A stretch of DNA of 64,000 bases from Rebecca billardiae RCC1528 (taxonomy: Eukaryota; Haptophyta): contig OZ251247.1 of NCBI GenBank assembly GCA_965240325.2, positions 992,001 to 1,056,000 of the forward strand. The letters are read 5' to 3'. Positions 1-10,246 of this stretch are shown here, one piece after another (within the stretch, counting starts at the first letter, position 1; every line of letters begins with the position of its first letter). The notes under the pieces are model-generated. The model was not told the origin of the DNA. It searched no databases and saw nothing but the letters and a program-made list of their open reading frames with translations. The translations under genes and the position numbers were made by a program.

Positions 1-3000
1 CAGTGTCGAGGCAGGAGCGCTGCGGCAGCGAGCGCGCCGGCGGGGCGGCCGCAGGCCGTTGTTGAGCTGCGCGAGCGCGCGCTCGCCCTGCTGCGGGCGA
101 GCGGCAGCGAGCGGCGGTGCGAATGGAGCGTGCGGCGAGCACGGCCACGCCGAGTGCGAGCGGCACCGCCACCGCGCGCCGAGGAGGCAGCAGCGGGCGG
201 CGAGCTGTCGAGGCCGGAGCGCGGCGGCGGCGAGCGCGGCGGCGGCGCTGCAGCAGGCTGTGTCGAGCTGCGCGAGCGTGCGCTCACCCTGCTGCGGGCG
301 AGCGGCAGCAAAAGCGAGCGGCGGCGCGAATGGAGCGTGCGGCGAGCACGGCCACGCCGAGTGCACGCGGCACCACCACCGCGTGCTGTGGCGGCAGCAG
401 GCGCAGCGGGCAGCGAGCCGTCGAAACAGGAGCGCGGCAGCAGCGAGCGCGGCGGCAGTGTGGCAGCAGGCTGTTGTTGGGCTGCGCGAGTGCGCGCTCG
501 CCCTGCTGCGGGCGAGCGGCAGCGAGCGGCGGCGCGAATGGAGTGTGCGGCGAGCACGGCCACGCCGAGTGCAAGCGGCACCACCACCGCGTGCTGTGGC
601 GGCAGCAGGCGCAGCGGGCAGCGAGCCGTCGAGGCAGGAGCGCGGCAGCAGCGAGCGCGGCGGCAGTGTGGCAGCAGGCTGTGTCGAGCTGCGCGAGCGT
701 GCGCTCACCCTGCTGCGGCCGAGCGGCAGCAAAAGCGAGCGGCGGCGCGAATGGAGCGTGCGGCGAGCACGGCCACGCCGAGTGCAAGCGGCACCACCAC
801 CGCGTGCTGTGGCGGCAGCAGGCGCAGCGGGCAGCGAGCCGTCGAGGCAGGAGCGCGGCAGCAGCGAGCGCGGCGGCAGTGTGGCAGCAGGCTGTTGTTG
901 GGCTGCGCGAGTGCGCGCTCGCCCTGCTGCGGGCGAGCGGCAGCGAGCGGCGGCGCGAATGGAGCGTGCGGCGAGCACGGCCACGCCGAGTGCAAGCGGC
1001 ACCACCACCGCGTGCTGTGGCGGCAGCAGGCGCAGCGGGCAGCGAGCCGTCGAGGCAGGAGCGCGGCAGCAGCGAGCGCGGCGGCAGTGTGGCAGCAGGC
1101 TGTTGTTGGGCTGCGCGAGTGCGCGCTCGCCCTGCTGCGGGCGAGCGGCAGCGAGCGGCGGCGCGAATGGAGCGTGCGGCGAGCACGGCCACGCCGAGTG
1201 CAAGCGGCACCACCACCGCGTGCTGTGGCGGCAGCAGGCGCAGCGGGCAGCGAGCCGTCGAGGCAGGAGCGCGGCAGCAGCGAGCGCGGCGGCAGTGTGG
1301 CAGCAGGCTGTGTCGAGCTGCGCGAGCGTGCGCTCACCCTGCTGAGGCCGAGCGGCAGCAAAAGCGAGCGGCGGCGCGAATGGAGCGTGCGGCGAGCACG
1401 GCCACGCCGAGTGCAAGCGGCACCACCACCGCGTGCTGTGGCGGCAGCAGGCGCAGCGGGCAGCGAGCCGTCGAGGCAGGAGCGCTGCAGCAGCGAGCGC
1501 GGCGGCAGTGTGGCAGCAGGCTGTTGTTGGGCTGCGCGAGTGCGCGCTCGCCCTGCTGCTGGCGAGCGGCAGCGAGCGGCGGGGCGAATGGAGCGTGCGG
1601 CGAGCACGGCCACGCCGAGTGCAAGCGGCACCACCACCGCGTGCTGTGGCGGCAGCAGGCGCAGCGGGCAGCGAGCCGTCGAGGCAGGAGCGCGGCAGCA
1701 GCGAGCGCGGCGGCAGTGTGGCAGCAGGCTGTTGTTGGGCTGCGCGAGTGCGCGCTCGCCCTGCTGCGGGCGAGCGGCAGCGAGCGGCGGGGCGAATGGA
1801 GCGTGCGGCGAGCACGGCCACGCCGAGTGCAAGCGGCACCACCACCGCGTGCTGTGGCGGCAGCAGGCGCAGCGGGCAGCGAGCCGTCGAGGCAGGAGCG
1901 CGGCAGCAGCGAGCGCGGCGGCAGTGTGGCAGCAGGCTGTTGTTGGGCTGCGCGAGTGCGCGCTCGCCCTGCTGCGGGCGAGCGGCAGCAAAAGCGAGCG
2001 GCGGCGCGAATGGAGCGTGCGGCGAGCACGGCCACGCCGAGTGCACGCGGCACCACCACCGCGTGCTGTGGCGGCAGCAGGCGCAGCGGGCAGCGAGCCG
2101 TCGAGGCAGGAGCGCGGCAGCAGCGAGCGCGGCGGCAGTGTGGCAGCAGGCTGTTGTTGGGCTGCGCGAGTGCGCGCTCGCCCTGCTGCGGGCGAGCGGC
2201 AGCAAAAGCGAGCGGCGGCGCGAATGGAGCGTGCGGCGAGCACGGCCACGCCGAGTGCAAGCGGCACCACCACCGCGTGCTGTGGCGGCAGCAGGCGCAG
2301 CGGGCAGCGAGCCGTCGAGGCAGGAGCGCGGCAGCAGCGAGCGCGGCGGCAGTGTGGCAGCAGGCTGTTGTTGGGCTGCGCGAGTGCGCGCTCGCCCTGC
2401 TGCGGGCGAGCGGCAGCAAAAGCGAGCGGCGGCGCGAATGGAGCGTGCGGCGAGCACGGCCACGCCGAGTGCAAGCGGCACCACCACCGCGTGCTGTGGC
2501 GGCAGCAGGCGCAGCGGGCAGCGAGCCGTCGAGGCAGGAGCGCGGCAGCAGCGAGCGCGGCGGCAGTGTGGCAGCAGGCTGTTGTTGGGCTGCGCGAGTG
2601 CGCGCTCGCCCTGCTGCGGGCGGGCGGCAGCGAGCGACGGCGCGAATGGAGCGGGCGGCGAGCACGGCCACGCCGAGTGCAAGCGGCACCACCACGGCGC
2701 GCCGTGGCGGCGGCAGCAGCGACGACGAGCACGAGCAAACAAGCACCACCACCATCGCGCGCCTGTTGCGTTGTGCGGGCGCGCGCTCGCCCTGCTGCGG
2801 GCGAGCGGCAGCGAGCGGTGGCGCGAATGGAGCGTGTGGCGAGCACGGCCACGCCGAGTGCAAGCGGCACCACCACCACGCGCCGTGGCGGGCCGAGTGC
2901 AAGCGGCACCACCACCGCGCGCCGTGGCGGCGGCAGCAGCGACGACGAGCACGAGCAAACAAGCACCACCACCACCGCGCGCCTGTTGCGTTGTGCGAGC

Positions 3001-3340
3001 GCGCACTCGCCCTGCTGCGGGCGAGCGGCAGCGAGCGGCGGCGCGAATGGAGTGCGCGGCGAGCACGGCCACGCCGAGTGCAAGCGGCACCACCACCGCG
3101 CGCCGTGGCGGCGGCAGCAGCGACGACGAGCACGAGCAAACAAGCACCACCACCATCGCGCGCCTGTTGCGTTGTGTGGGCGCGCGCTCGCCCCGCTGCG
3201 GGCGAGCGGCAGCGAGCGGTGGCGCGAATGGAGTGTGCGGCGAGCACGGCCACGCCGAGTGCGAGCGGCACCACCACCGCGCGCCTTGGCGGCAGCAGCG
3301 ACGAGCGAGCGAGCACGAGCAAAGAAGCACGCGACGGCGA
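1..3340. repeat. ~208-bp satellite array
   Basis: About 13 near-identical units of 207 to 214 bp run to ~2,690, followed by diverged units to ~3,340. The diverged units gain a segment rich in ACGAGCACGAGCAAACAAGC. Length differences come from a 6-bp insertion (AAAAGC near the middle) and a 1-bp difference at the junction (GTGTCGAG against GTTGTTGGG). Most units carry the perfect hairpin CGCTCGCCC-TGCTGC-GGGCGAGCG. Long open frames exist on both strands, but the reading frame shifts from unit to unit because unit lengths are not all multiples of three. I therefore treat it as non-coding satellite. The array runs off the left edge of the window. Confidence 0.85.
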
Positions 3341-3678
3341 AGGAGATGGGGCCTCGTTTGCTGATGATGAGGCAAGGGGCCGACTGGCAGTAACTGATGA
3401 GCAGCTTGTGAGCTCGGCGCGAAAGGTCGTAAAGTGCCGATTTGTGTGAGCTCGACTGGTTAGTTGCTTGATGAACTGGAAAGCTGCCACTCGGATGACT
3501 GCAGATGATCTTGGATATGATCTCGAGCGCCGTACCAGCACGAAGCAACTACCTGCAGGATCAGGTAGACGATGGAGGCCCTTGGCCTTGGCTGTCACGA
3601 CACTGCGACGCATCACCTTCCAGCCTCCCGACACATTCGGTTATAACTGCGTTATAACGCCACATATATATATATATA

Positions 3679-3726
<48 letters not shown>

Positions 3727-4262
3727 TCCTGCATGAAGAGCGACGCGACGCCATTGAGTATGGACGAACATCACCCACATTGTCTGCGTGATGTGCATGC
3801 GAGGGCAGGTAACGAGCACAAGCAAAGAACGCAGAGGAGATGGCGGGACCTCGGGCTTTGCAGATGCGCAGGCCGAAGCAGGGGCTGCCGAGAGATGAGC
3901 AGCTCGGCCCGAAAGGTCGTGTAACCGATGATCGAGCGAGCTCTGCTAGGTGGGCTGCTTGATATGAACTTTGGTAAGTTGCCACGCCGACTTAAGATGA
4001 CCTTGTATATGATCTCGAGCGCCGGATAGTGGAGAGGAGCGGGTACTTACAGAGGAGCCAGTGTGGTTGGCCGATATGAAAGGACCAGCGCCCGCCATGA
4101 TGATGATAAAGGATAGCTCCGTGGCCGATGAGCTCCGGAAATCGACTGCAACTACCTGCAGGACCTAGAAGACGATGGCGGCCCTTGTCCACCAGCTGCG
4201 CGTTGCCTTTCCAGCCTCCCGACACACTCGGTTATAACTCCGTTATAACGCCACATATATAT
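3310..4262. repeat. Diverged tandem duplication flanking the satellite
   Basis: Two copies of one ~400-bp module lie at ~3,310-3,680 and ~3,810-4,262. Both contain GATGAGCAGCT, the GAAAGGTCGT block, TATGATCTCGAGCGCCG, CTGCAGGA, CTTTCCAGCCTCCCGACACA or its near copy, and end at GTTATAACGCCACATATA just before an AT microsatellite. The second copy has extra sequence in its middle (~4,030-4,150). No gene is recognised here. Confidence 0.7.
3664..3724. repeat. (AT)n followed by (GT)n microsatellite
   Basis: About 30 bp of AT dinucleotides pass directly into about 30 bp of GT dinucleotides. It marks the end of the first copy of the duplicated flank. Confidence 0.95.
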
Positions 4263-4274
4263 ATATATATATAG
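4253..4274. repeat. (AT)n microsatellite
   Basis: A short AT tract ends the second copy of the duplicated flank. Confidence 0.9.
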
Positions 4275-4479
4275 GGCGGGGGGGTCGGCGGGCCGTGCCA
4301 GTGCTGTCGCAATGTATCCTTTGCGGTTTCGCGTCTTTCCACATTCGCTCGTGCCCGTGGGTGACGGACAGTCGAGTGCAAGGACCAGTGACACGTGAAG
4401 TTGGCTCCCCGACGTGATGGACACACGTTTCACGGTCTGATCGGTACTGCTCTTAGAGTATTGTATGCGCATCAGCGAG

Positions 4480-5014
4480 GCCCACACCCACGAGGGAGTG
4501 TGCAGCACGCGGGGCGGGGCGGGTAGCCCGTTGCTCCGCGCGAGCGCGGGTACGCGCCGTATGTGCCGCATGTCGACCGCGATGGCGTAATCGAGCGCCT
4601 CGCCGCCGACGAAGCCGCCAGAGTAGATCATGTGCATGTCCTCCTGCCGCCAGCCGAGAGCGGTCATCGCGAGGATGCTTGTCGATGTCGGCTCCAGGCA
4701 TGATGGGCTCGGCGCAGGTCGCGTTGACGTCGTGCACGGCCACCACGCTGAGCACGAGCGCGTTGACGTTCACGCGGTCGTCGCTCTGCGCATCTTCGAC
4801 AGGTCTGGCGCTCGCGTGCTCGGCGGCACGAGGAGCTGTTGGTTGTGCGCGCGCGCGCGCACAGCGACAGCGTGTGCCACTCGCGATCGAGAGTGGGCAA
4901 GCGCTGCTCACGCGAGCACACGAATCGCAGCGCATCCGTCACCGGCGTGACGACTTCCGCCTCGTCCCGCAGCGCCTGCGCCATGGACGACGCCATGGCG
5001 CGGCGATGTTGCAT
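4480..5014 (-). pseudogene. Decayed protein-coding remnant, family unknown
   Basis: Coding-like peptide runs lie on the minus strand but in three frames. From 5' to 3' they are one with ...DEAEVVTPVTDALRFVC..., one with ...DDRVNVNALVLSVVAVHD... and one beginning MTALGWRQEDMHMIYSGG. Their composition is less Arg/Ala-biased than shadow frames nearby. Each switches frame without an obvious intron, so frameshift decay is the simplest reading. I do not recognise the family, and chance open frames in GC-rich DNA remain possible. Confidence 0.3.
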
Positions 5015-6289
5015 GCTCGACGTTTCATCTCTCTGCGAATGGCATCACGGGCTTGTCTGTGTCGCGCTGCGGCGAGGGTCGCCAACTCGCGATGACGCGG
5101 TTGCTGCCACGGCGACAGACCCGGGAGGTGCGTCCGCTGCGCGTCGTACGCCGTTGGCGCTGCGCTTCCGTCGCATTGGTCACCGTCGACGCCATGCAGG
5201 CCGGACGTGGGCTTCGGCTGAGGGACCGGACCGCGAGCAATGACTGAGTCCGGTGCGCGGATTCCGGCGATCGAGTTCAGAAGGCCGCGCCAAATCTTGC
5301 GTCGCGTGCGATGGCGCTTCCCGCCCGCGAGACGCCTCGTGATGAGGGCTTTCTCGCACCGAGCCCGACGCGCGACGGTGGATCGCGCGAGGCGGTCATC
5401 GTGCGCAGCGCATGATGCTATGGCCGGTGCGAGCTTTCGACGTGCACGTCGGGCGAGGATCGCCCCAGGTCTCACGATCGTGTCGACGCGCCGAGCGTAC
5501 CGCTCAAAACGCGTCGATTTAGCCCCCGTTCGACCTGCACGCGAGACGACGAGGGCAGCAATCGCGAATCGGGCGAAAACACGTCTCGGGAATCCCCGCG
5601 CGATGTCCGCGCCGGCGTTGGATTCGGCGCGCGCGGCCCACGCGCTCCGCGCCAGGCGCCATATGGTTTTCGGCCGAGCGTCCCCAGTGGGAGCTGCGAG
5701 GGCGCCCGGTAGTGAGCGAGGCGATTTTCTTTTCTCTGCGTGGCGATTTTCTTTTTTATTTTTCTTTTTCTTATCTTTTTCCGCCCGGGCACTACAAGGG
5801 GCGGACCTACGGCCCGCCATATATATTTAACGACGTGGCAGCATCGGACAAGCGTCAGGCTCAGAGTGCAACAGACACATAGAATGCGTCCGCGCCTTCC
5901 GTCCAGGTCAGACAGCCCGCCATATATATATGCTGATATATTAATAATATACGTCGTAGTACTACTCATCAGCAGCAGTAGTATATCATGACGATGATAT
6001 GATGATATATGATCGTCCGACGACTGATGTAATAATATAAATAACAATGACTGCTGCCTACTGATAACCTACTGGTCACTCAGCAGTGCGCTGACACTGG
6101 CGCGCGACACTGTCGTGTCGTGATGATGACGTCCGCTGACTGCTGCTCCACTCGCTCACGTCGTAGTCTGCCAATGGCACGCGCTGTGCAGCGGACAGCA
6201 CCGTGGGGAGCTGTGCGGCCGCTAGTGCTGACTGCTCCAGCACTCACACTGGCACAGTGGTGTGTCAGCAGCGGGCAGCGACCTGCTGC
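5015..6289. other. Intergenic stretch with no recognised gene
   Basis: Positions 5,015-5,740 are GC-rich with open frames on both strands that look like composition artefacts. Positions 5,740-6,060 are T-rich then AT-rich, with a duplicated GCCCGCCATATATAT at ~5,812 and ~5,918 and many ATGATGATAT-type runs. From ~6,110 the sequence starts to resemble the 3' flank of the RCC1 repeat unit, but diverged. Confidence 0.6.
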
Positions 6290-7801
6290 TCACCGGAACG
6301 CCGTCCGCAGGGACCCGACCAATGCAGGCGTGGCCACGTGGCTTGGCTCGTCGCCCACAGCCGCGGTGCGGAGGCCGAGGCCGAGCGCGGCTGAGTGCGC
6401 TCCGCACGCGTACACGCTTCCATCCGCCGTCTCAAACAGCGAGTGGCGGTTGCCCATGGCGCAGCGCACCACGCGCGTGCGCGCCATGGCGGATACGCGT
6501 GCAGGAGCCAGCTCGCCTCCATCAGTGCGTCCGGTGCCCAGCATGCCGCCCGATTTGAGCCCGAACGTGTGCACGCTGCCGTCCGCACCCAGCACAGCGC
6601 TGCCCAGGGCGCCAGCGCTGGTGCGCACAGCGCGCACGGCACCGGACAGCGCCTCCACACGCTTGGGCAGGAAGAGCGTGCTGCGATCGCCGTGGCCAAG
6701 GCAGCCACTCCCGCCGTTCCCGAAGGAGTGAACGCCGCCATCCGCGTCCACCACCAGGCTGTGCTCGAAGCCCGCGTTCACGTGCACGGCGCGCACGCCC
6801 GCGAGCGCCTCGATGCGCCTCGGCGTGTGCTGATCCTGCTCGTCGCCGTGGCCGAGCGCGCCGTAGTAGCCAGAGCCACACGAGTAGACGGCACCGCTGG
6901 TCGAGAGAAGCAGCGCGTGCTCGGCCCCTGCCGATACCCCGCCCACGCGCACGCCGTCCAGCGCCTCGATGCGCGTCGGCTCACACCGGTGCTCCGTGTC
7001 GCCGTGGCCGAGCTGGCCGCAGCGGTTGAGGCCCCAGCTGTACGCACAGCCCGCGGCGCTGAGCGCGAGGCTGTGGCAGGCGCCCGCGGCAATGCATACG
7101 ACGTGCTCGTGTGCGAGCGCACGGACGCACCGATACGCCCCCCGCTCAGCGTCGTAATCGTCACCGAGCACGAGATGGCCGTACCTGTTGCCGCCGCAGC
7201 CGTACACCGTCCCAGCATCGCTCAGCGCGAGCAGGTGCTCGTAGCCAGCGGCCACCGCGACCACGCGCACCGCGGAGAGCGAGACCACGCGCATCGGCAC
7301 CACGGGCACGGGCGCACCGGGGCGGCCCAGCGCAGGCGGCGCGACGAACTCACCCGTCTCCCGACCGTCTTCGTCGCGCACCTTCTCCTCGCCGCACGTG
7401 TGCAGCCCGCCCTCCGCGTCCACAAACGCGCTGAAACTGAGACCGCACGCGATCGGGCTCGCGTGCGCGCACGCCAGCAAGTGCACGCGCTGCTCACGTG
7501 CGAACAGCAGCTCGGTCCAGGTGCACATGCCCAGCGGAAGCACGGCCGGGAGCGCGCGCTCGTGGCCGCGCGCGCGTGCACGCTCGCGCAGAGCGCCCTC
7601 GATCGGCGAGCGGCCGGCGGGTGGCGCGCCGCGGAAGAGGCTCGAGGTGGCGTTGGCGGCGGCGAGGTCGTGCACGTCGTCGAGGTGGCTGACGATGCGC
7701 TCCACCAGCTCGACTGGCAGGCGCGCCAGAGGTGATGGCGACGACGAGGCCGTAAGGGCGGGCGGCGGAGCCGCCTCGCGCGCCTGTTGTGTCGTCCGCA
7801 T
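6290..7801 (-). CDS. F-box/RCC1-repeat protein, copy A
   Basis: This is a 503-residue protein likely acting as a substrate receptor of an SCF-type ubiquitin ligase. Residues ~26-58 match the F-box pattern (LPVELVERIVSHL, DLAAAN, then LFRG). Residues ~110-500 form about seven RCC1-type blades with G-x-x-H and C/F-G-x-N-x-x-G-x-L-G-x-G motifs (for example residues 241-266 and 291-321). The start MRTTQQ is conserved across the array. Variable loops here are YEH/NRYGH (blade 2), SGYYGA (blade 4), FEH/NGGSG (blade 5) and LKSGG (blade 6). It is the last copy of the array in the direction of transcription. The fold assignment is firm. The ubiquitin role is inferred from the F-box. Confidence 0.85.
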   Translation of the reverse strand: MRTTQQAREAAPPPALTASSSPSPLARLPVELVERIVSHLDDVHDLAAANATSSLFRGAPPAGRSPIEGALRERARARGHERALPAVLPLGMCTWTELLFAREQRVHLLACAHASPIACGLSFSAFVDAEGGLHTCGEEKVRDEDGRETGEFVAPPALGRPGAPVPVVPMRVVSLSAVRVVAVAAGYEHLLALSDAGTVYGCGGNRYGHLVLGDDYDAERGAYRCVRALAHEHVVCIAAGACHSLALSAAGCAYSWGLNRCGQLGHGDTEHRCEPTRIEALDGVRVGGVSAGAEHALLLSTSGAVYSCGSGYYGALGHGDEQDQHTPRRIEALAGVRAVHVNAGFEHSLVVDADGGVHSFGNGGSGCLGHGDRSTLFLPKRVEALSGAVRAVRTSAGALGSAVLGADGSVHTFGLKSGGMLGTGRTDGGELAPARVSAMARTRVVRCAMGNRHSLFETADGSVYACGAHSAALGLGLRTAAVGDEPSHVATPALVGSLRTAFR

Positions 7802-8092
7802 TCCTTCCCGTTCGGCCCTCGACGGGTGCCGCAGTGCGGGCGACGACGGGTGGCCGTTGGCGAGGAATTTTTTGGCGTTATCATTTCTGCTTTTTCTCGA
7901 ATGGCTGCGCCATCAATCCACAATCATCTCCTCCTTACCGAACAGGCAGCCACCGACGCGCGCGGCGCAGAGCTCACTGTGCTCCTGGGAACGAGTGCGG
8001 ACGCAATATAGGAAATGCCAACACACGTGGACATGGAGATATGGAGGGCCGTGCCATATGGAGCGCTTGACGTGGCAGTCGTGCCATTCGCA

Positions 8093-8123
8093 CAGACGAC
8101 ACTGTCGTGTCGTGTGTCGTCTG
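8093..8123. promoter_or_regulatory. Conserved intergenic hairpin of the RCC1 array
   Basis: The inverted repeat CAGACGACAC / GTGTCGTCTG (10-bp stem, 9 to 15-nt loop) lies roughly 120 to 170 bp downstream of each stop codon in copies B to I. Other instances are at 10083-10114, 12526-12560, 14491-14519, 16456-16484, 18424-18455, 28145-28176 and 30116-30146. The stem is intact although the loop length varies. It could be a 3'-end or RNA-stability structure of the upstream gene, or simply conserved because the whole unit is recently duplicated. Confidence 0.5.
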
Positions 8124-8262
8124 CTCACGTCTGGCGCTGTCACGTCACTGTCACTGTGGCGCACGCTGTGGGCGGACAGCACTGGGTGGGTGGGGAGCTG
8201 TGCGGCGATCGGACTGCACTCGGGCACTGCGCCGAGGTGTGCAGCGAGCAGCGACCTGCTGC

Positions 8263-9774
8263 TCAGCGGAACGCGGTGCGCAGGGACCCGACCAATGCAG
8301 GCGTGGCCACGTGGCTCCGCTCGTCGTCGCCCACAGCCGTGCGGAGGCCGAGGCCGAGTGCGGCTGAGTGCGCTCCGCACGCATACACGCTTCCATCCAC
8401 CGTCTCAAACAGCGAGTGGCGTTGGCCCATGGCGCAGCGCAGCACGCGCGTGTGCGCCAATGCGGATACGCGTGCAGGAGCCAGCTCGCCTCCATCAGTG
8501 CGTCCGGTGCCCAGCATGCCGCCCGAGTTGAGCCCGAACGCGTGCACGCTGCCGTCCGCGCCCAGCACAGCGCTGCTCGACACGCCAGCGCACGCGCGCA
8601 CCGCACGCACAACACCAGACAGCGCCTCCACACGCTTGGGCAAGTAGAGCCTGCGGCAGTCGCCGTGGCCGAGGCAGCCAGTCCAGCCGCTCCCGAAGGA
8701 GTGCACGCCGCCATCCGCGTCCACCACCAGGCTGTGCGCACCGCCCGCGCTCACGTGCACGGCGCGCACGCCCGCGAGCGCCTCGATGCGCCTCGGCGTG
8801 TGCTGCTCCTGCTCGTCGCCGTGGCCGAGCTGGCCCAGGCCGCCATTGCCACACGAGTAGACCGCCCCGCTGGTCGAGAGCAGCAGAGAGTGCTCGTCCC
8901 CTGCCGACACCCCGCCCACGCGCACGCCGTCCAGCGCCTCGATGCGCGTCGGCTCCCACCGCTGCTCCGTGTCGCCGTGGCCGAGCTGGCCACAGTGGTT
9001 GAGGCCCCAGCTGTACGCGCACCCAGCGGCGGTGAGCGCGAGGCTGTGGCAGGCGCCTGCGGCAATGCATACGACGTGCTCGTGTGCGAGCGCACGGACG
9101 CACCGATACGCCCCCCGCTCAGCGTCGTAATCGTCACCGAGCCCGAGCTGGCCGCACTCGTTGCCGCCGCAGCCGTACACCGTCCCAGCATCGCTCAGCG
9201 CGAGCAGGTGCTCCCAGCCAGCGGCTACTGCGATCACGCGTACTGCGGAGAGCGAGGCCACGCGCATCGGCACCACGAGCACGGGCGCACCGGGGCGGCC
9301 CAGCGCAGGCGGCGCGACGAACTCACCCGTCTCCCGACCGTCTTCGTCGCGCACCTTCTCCTCGCCGCACGTGTGCAGCCCGCCCTCCGCGTCCACAAAC
9401 GCGCTGAAACTGAGACCGCACGCGATCGGGCTCGCGTGCGCGCACGCCAGCAAGTGCACGCGCTGCTCACGCGCGAACAGCAGCTCGGTCCACGTGCACA
9501 CGCCCGGCGGGAGCACGGCCGGGAGCGCGCGCTCGTGGCCGCGCGCGCGTGCACGCTCGCGCAGAGCGCCCTCGATCGGCGAGCGGCCGGCGGGTGGCGC
9601 GCCGCGGAAGAGGCGCGAGGTGGCGTTGGCGGCGGCGAGGTCGTGCACGTCGTCGAGGCGAAAGAGGATGCGGTCCACCAGCTCGACTGGCAGGCGCGCC
9701 AGAGGTGATGACGACGACGAGGTCGTACGGGCGGGCGGCGGAGCCGCCTCGCGCGCCTGTTGTGTCGTCCGCAT
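8263..9774 (-). CDS. F-box/RCC1-repeat protein, copy B
   Basis: This is a 503-residue paralog of copy A. An in-frame ATG 42 codons upstream (9900) exists, but that extension is not conserved, so I start at the shared MRTTQQ. The F-box reads ELVDRILFRLDDVHDL. Variable positions are WEH/NECGQLG (blade 2), DEH (blade 4) with the NGGLGQ loop, GAH/SGWTG followed by CRRLYLPKR (blade 5) and QRH (blade 7). The neighbour A begins ~460 bp downstream. The role is inferred as for the family: an F-box adaptor with a seven-bladed recognition propeller. Confidence 0.85.
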   Translation of the reverse strand: MRTTQQAREAAPPPARTTSSSSSPLARLPVELVDRILFRLDDVHDLAAANATSRLFRGAPPAGRSPIEGALRERARARGHERALPAVLPPGVCTWTELLFAREQRVHLLACAHASPIACGLSFSAFVDAEGGLHTCGEEKVRDEDGRETGEFVAPPALGRPGAPVLVVPMRVASLSAVRVIAVAAGWEHLLALSDAGTVYGCGGNECGQLGLGDDYDAERGAYRCVRALAHEHVVCIAAGACHSLALTAAGCAYSWGLNHCGQLGHGDTEQRWEPTRIEALDGVRVGGVSAGDEHSLLLSTSGAVYSCGNGGLGQLGHGDEQEQHTPRRIEALAGVRAVHVSAGGAHSLVVDADGGVHSFGSGWTGCLGHGDCRRLYLPKRVEALSGVVRAVRACAGVSSSAVLGADGSVHAFGLNSGGMLGTGRTDGGELAPARVSALAHTRVLRCAMGQRHSLFETVDGSVYACGAHSAALGLGLRTAVGDDERSHVATPALVGSLRTAFR

Positions 9775-10246
9775 CCCTCCCATTCGGCCCTCGACGGGTG
9801 CCGCGGTGCCTGCGCGCGACGACGCGGTTGGCCGTTGGCGAGGGATTTTTATTGGCGTTATCATTTCGATCATCTTATTTTTCTTTGTCTGCGCCATCAA
9901 TCCACCACCGCCGGTGCTTTCACCAAACAGGCAGCCACCGACGCGCGCGGCGCAGAGCTCACTGTGGTCCTGGGAACGCGTGCGGACGCAATATGGGAAA
10001 TACTAACGCATATGCGGACATGGCGATATGGAGCAGGGCCGTGCCATATGGAGCGCTTGACGTGGCAGTCGTGCCACTCGCACAGACGACACTGTCGTGT
10101 CGTCGTGTCGTCTGCTCATCACGTCAGACGTCTGGCGCTGTGGCGCACGCAGTGAGCAGACAGCACTGGGTGGGTGGGGAGCTGTGCGGCGATCGGACTG
10201 CACTCGGGCACTGCGCCGAGGTGTGCAGCGGGCAGCGACCTGCTGC

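Noticed and set aside
1-3340. CRISPR array
   Set aside because: Units are ~208 bp and homogeneous throughout, with no short repeat/unique spacer alternation, in eukaryotic DNA.
117-3548. Large open frames on both strands of the satellite array
   Set aside because: Sense changes frame at nearly every unit because units differ by lengths not divisible by three. Openness is due to base composition.
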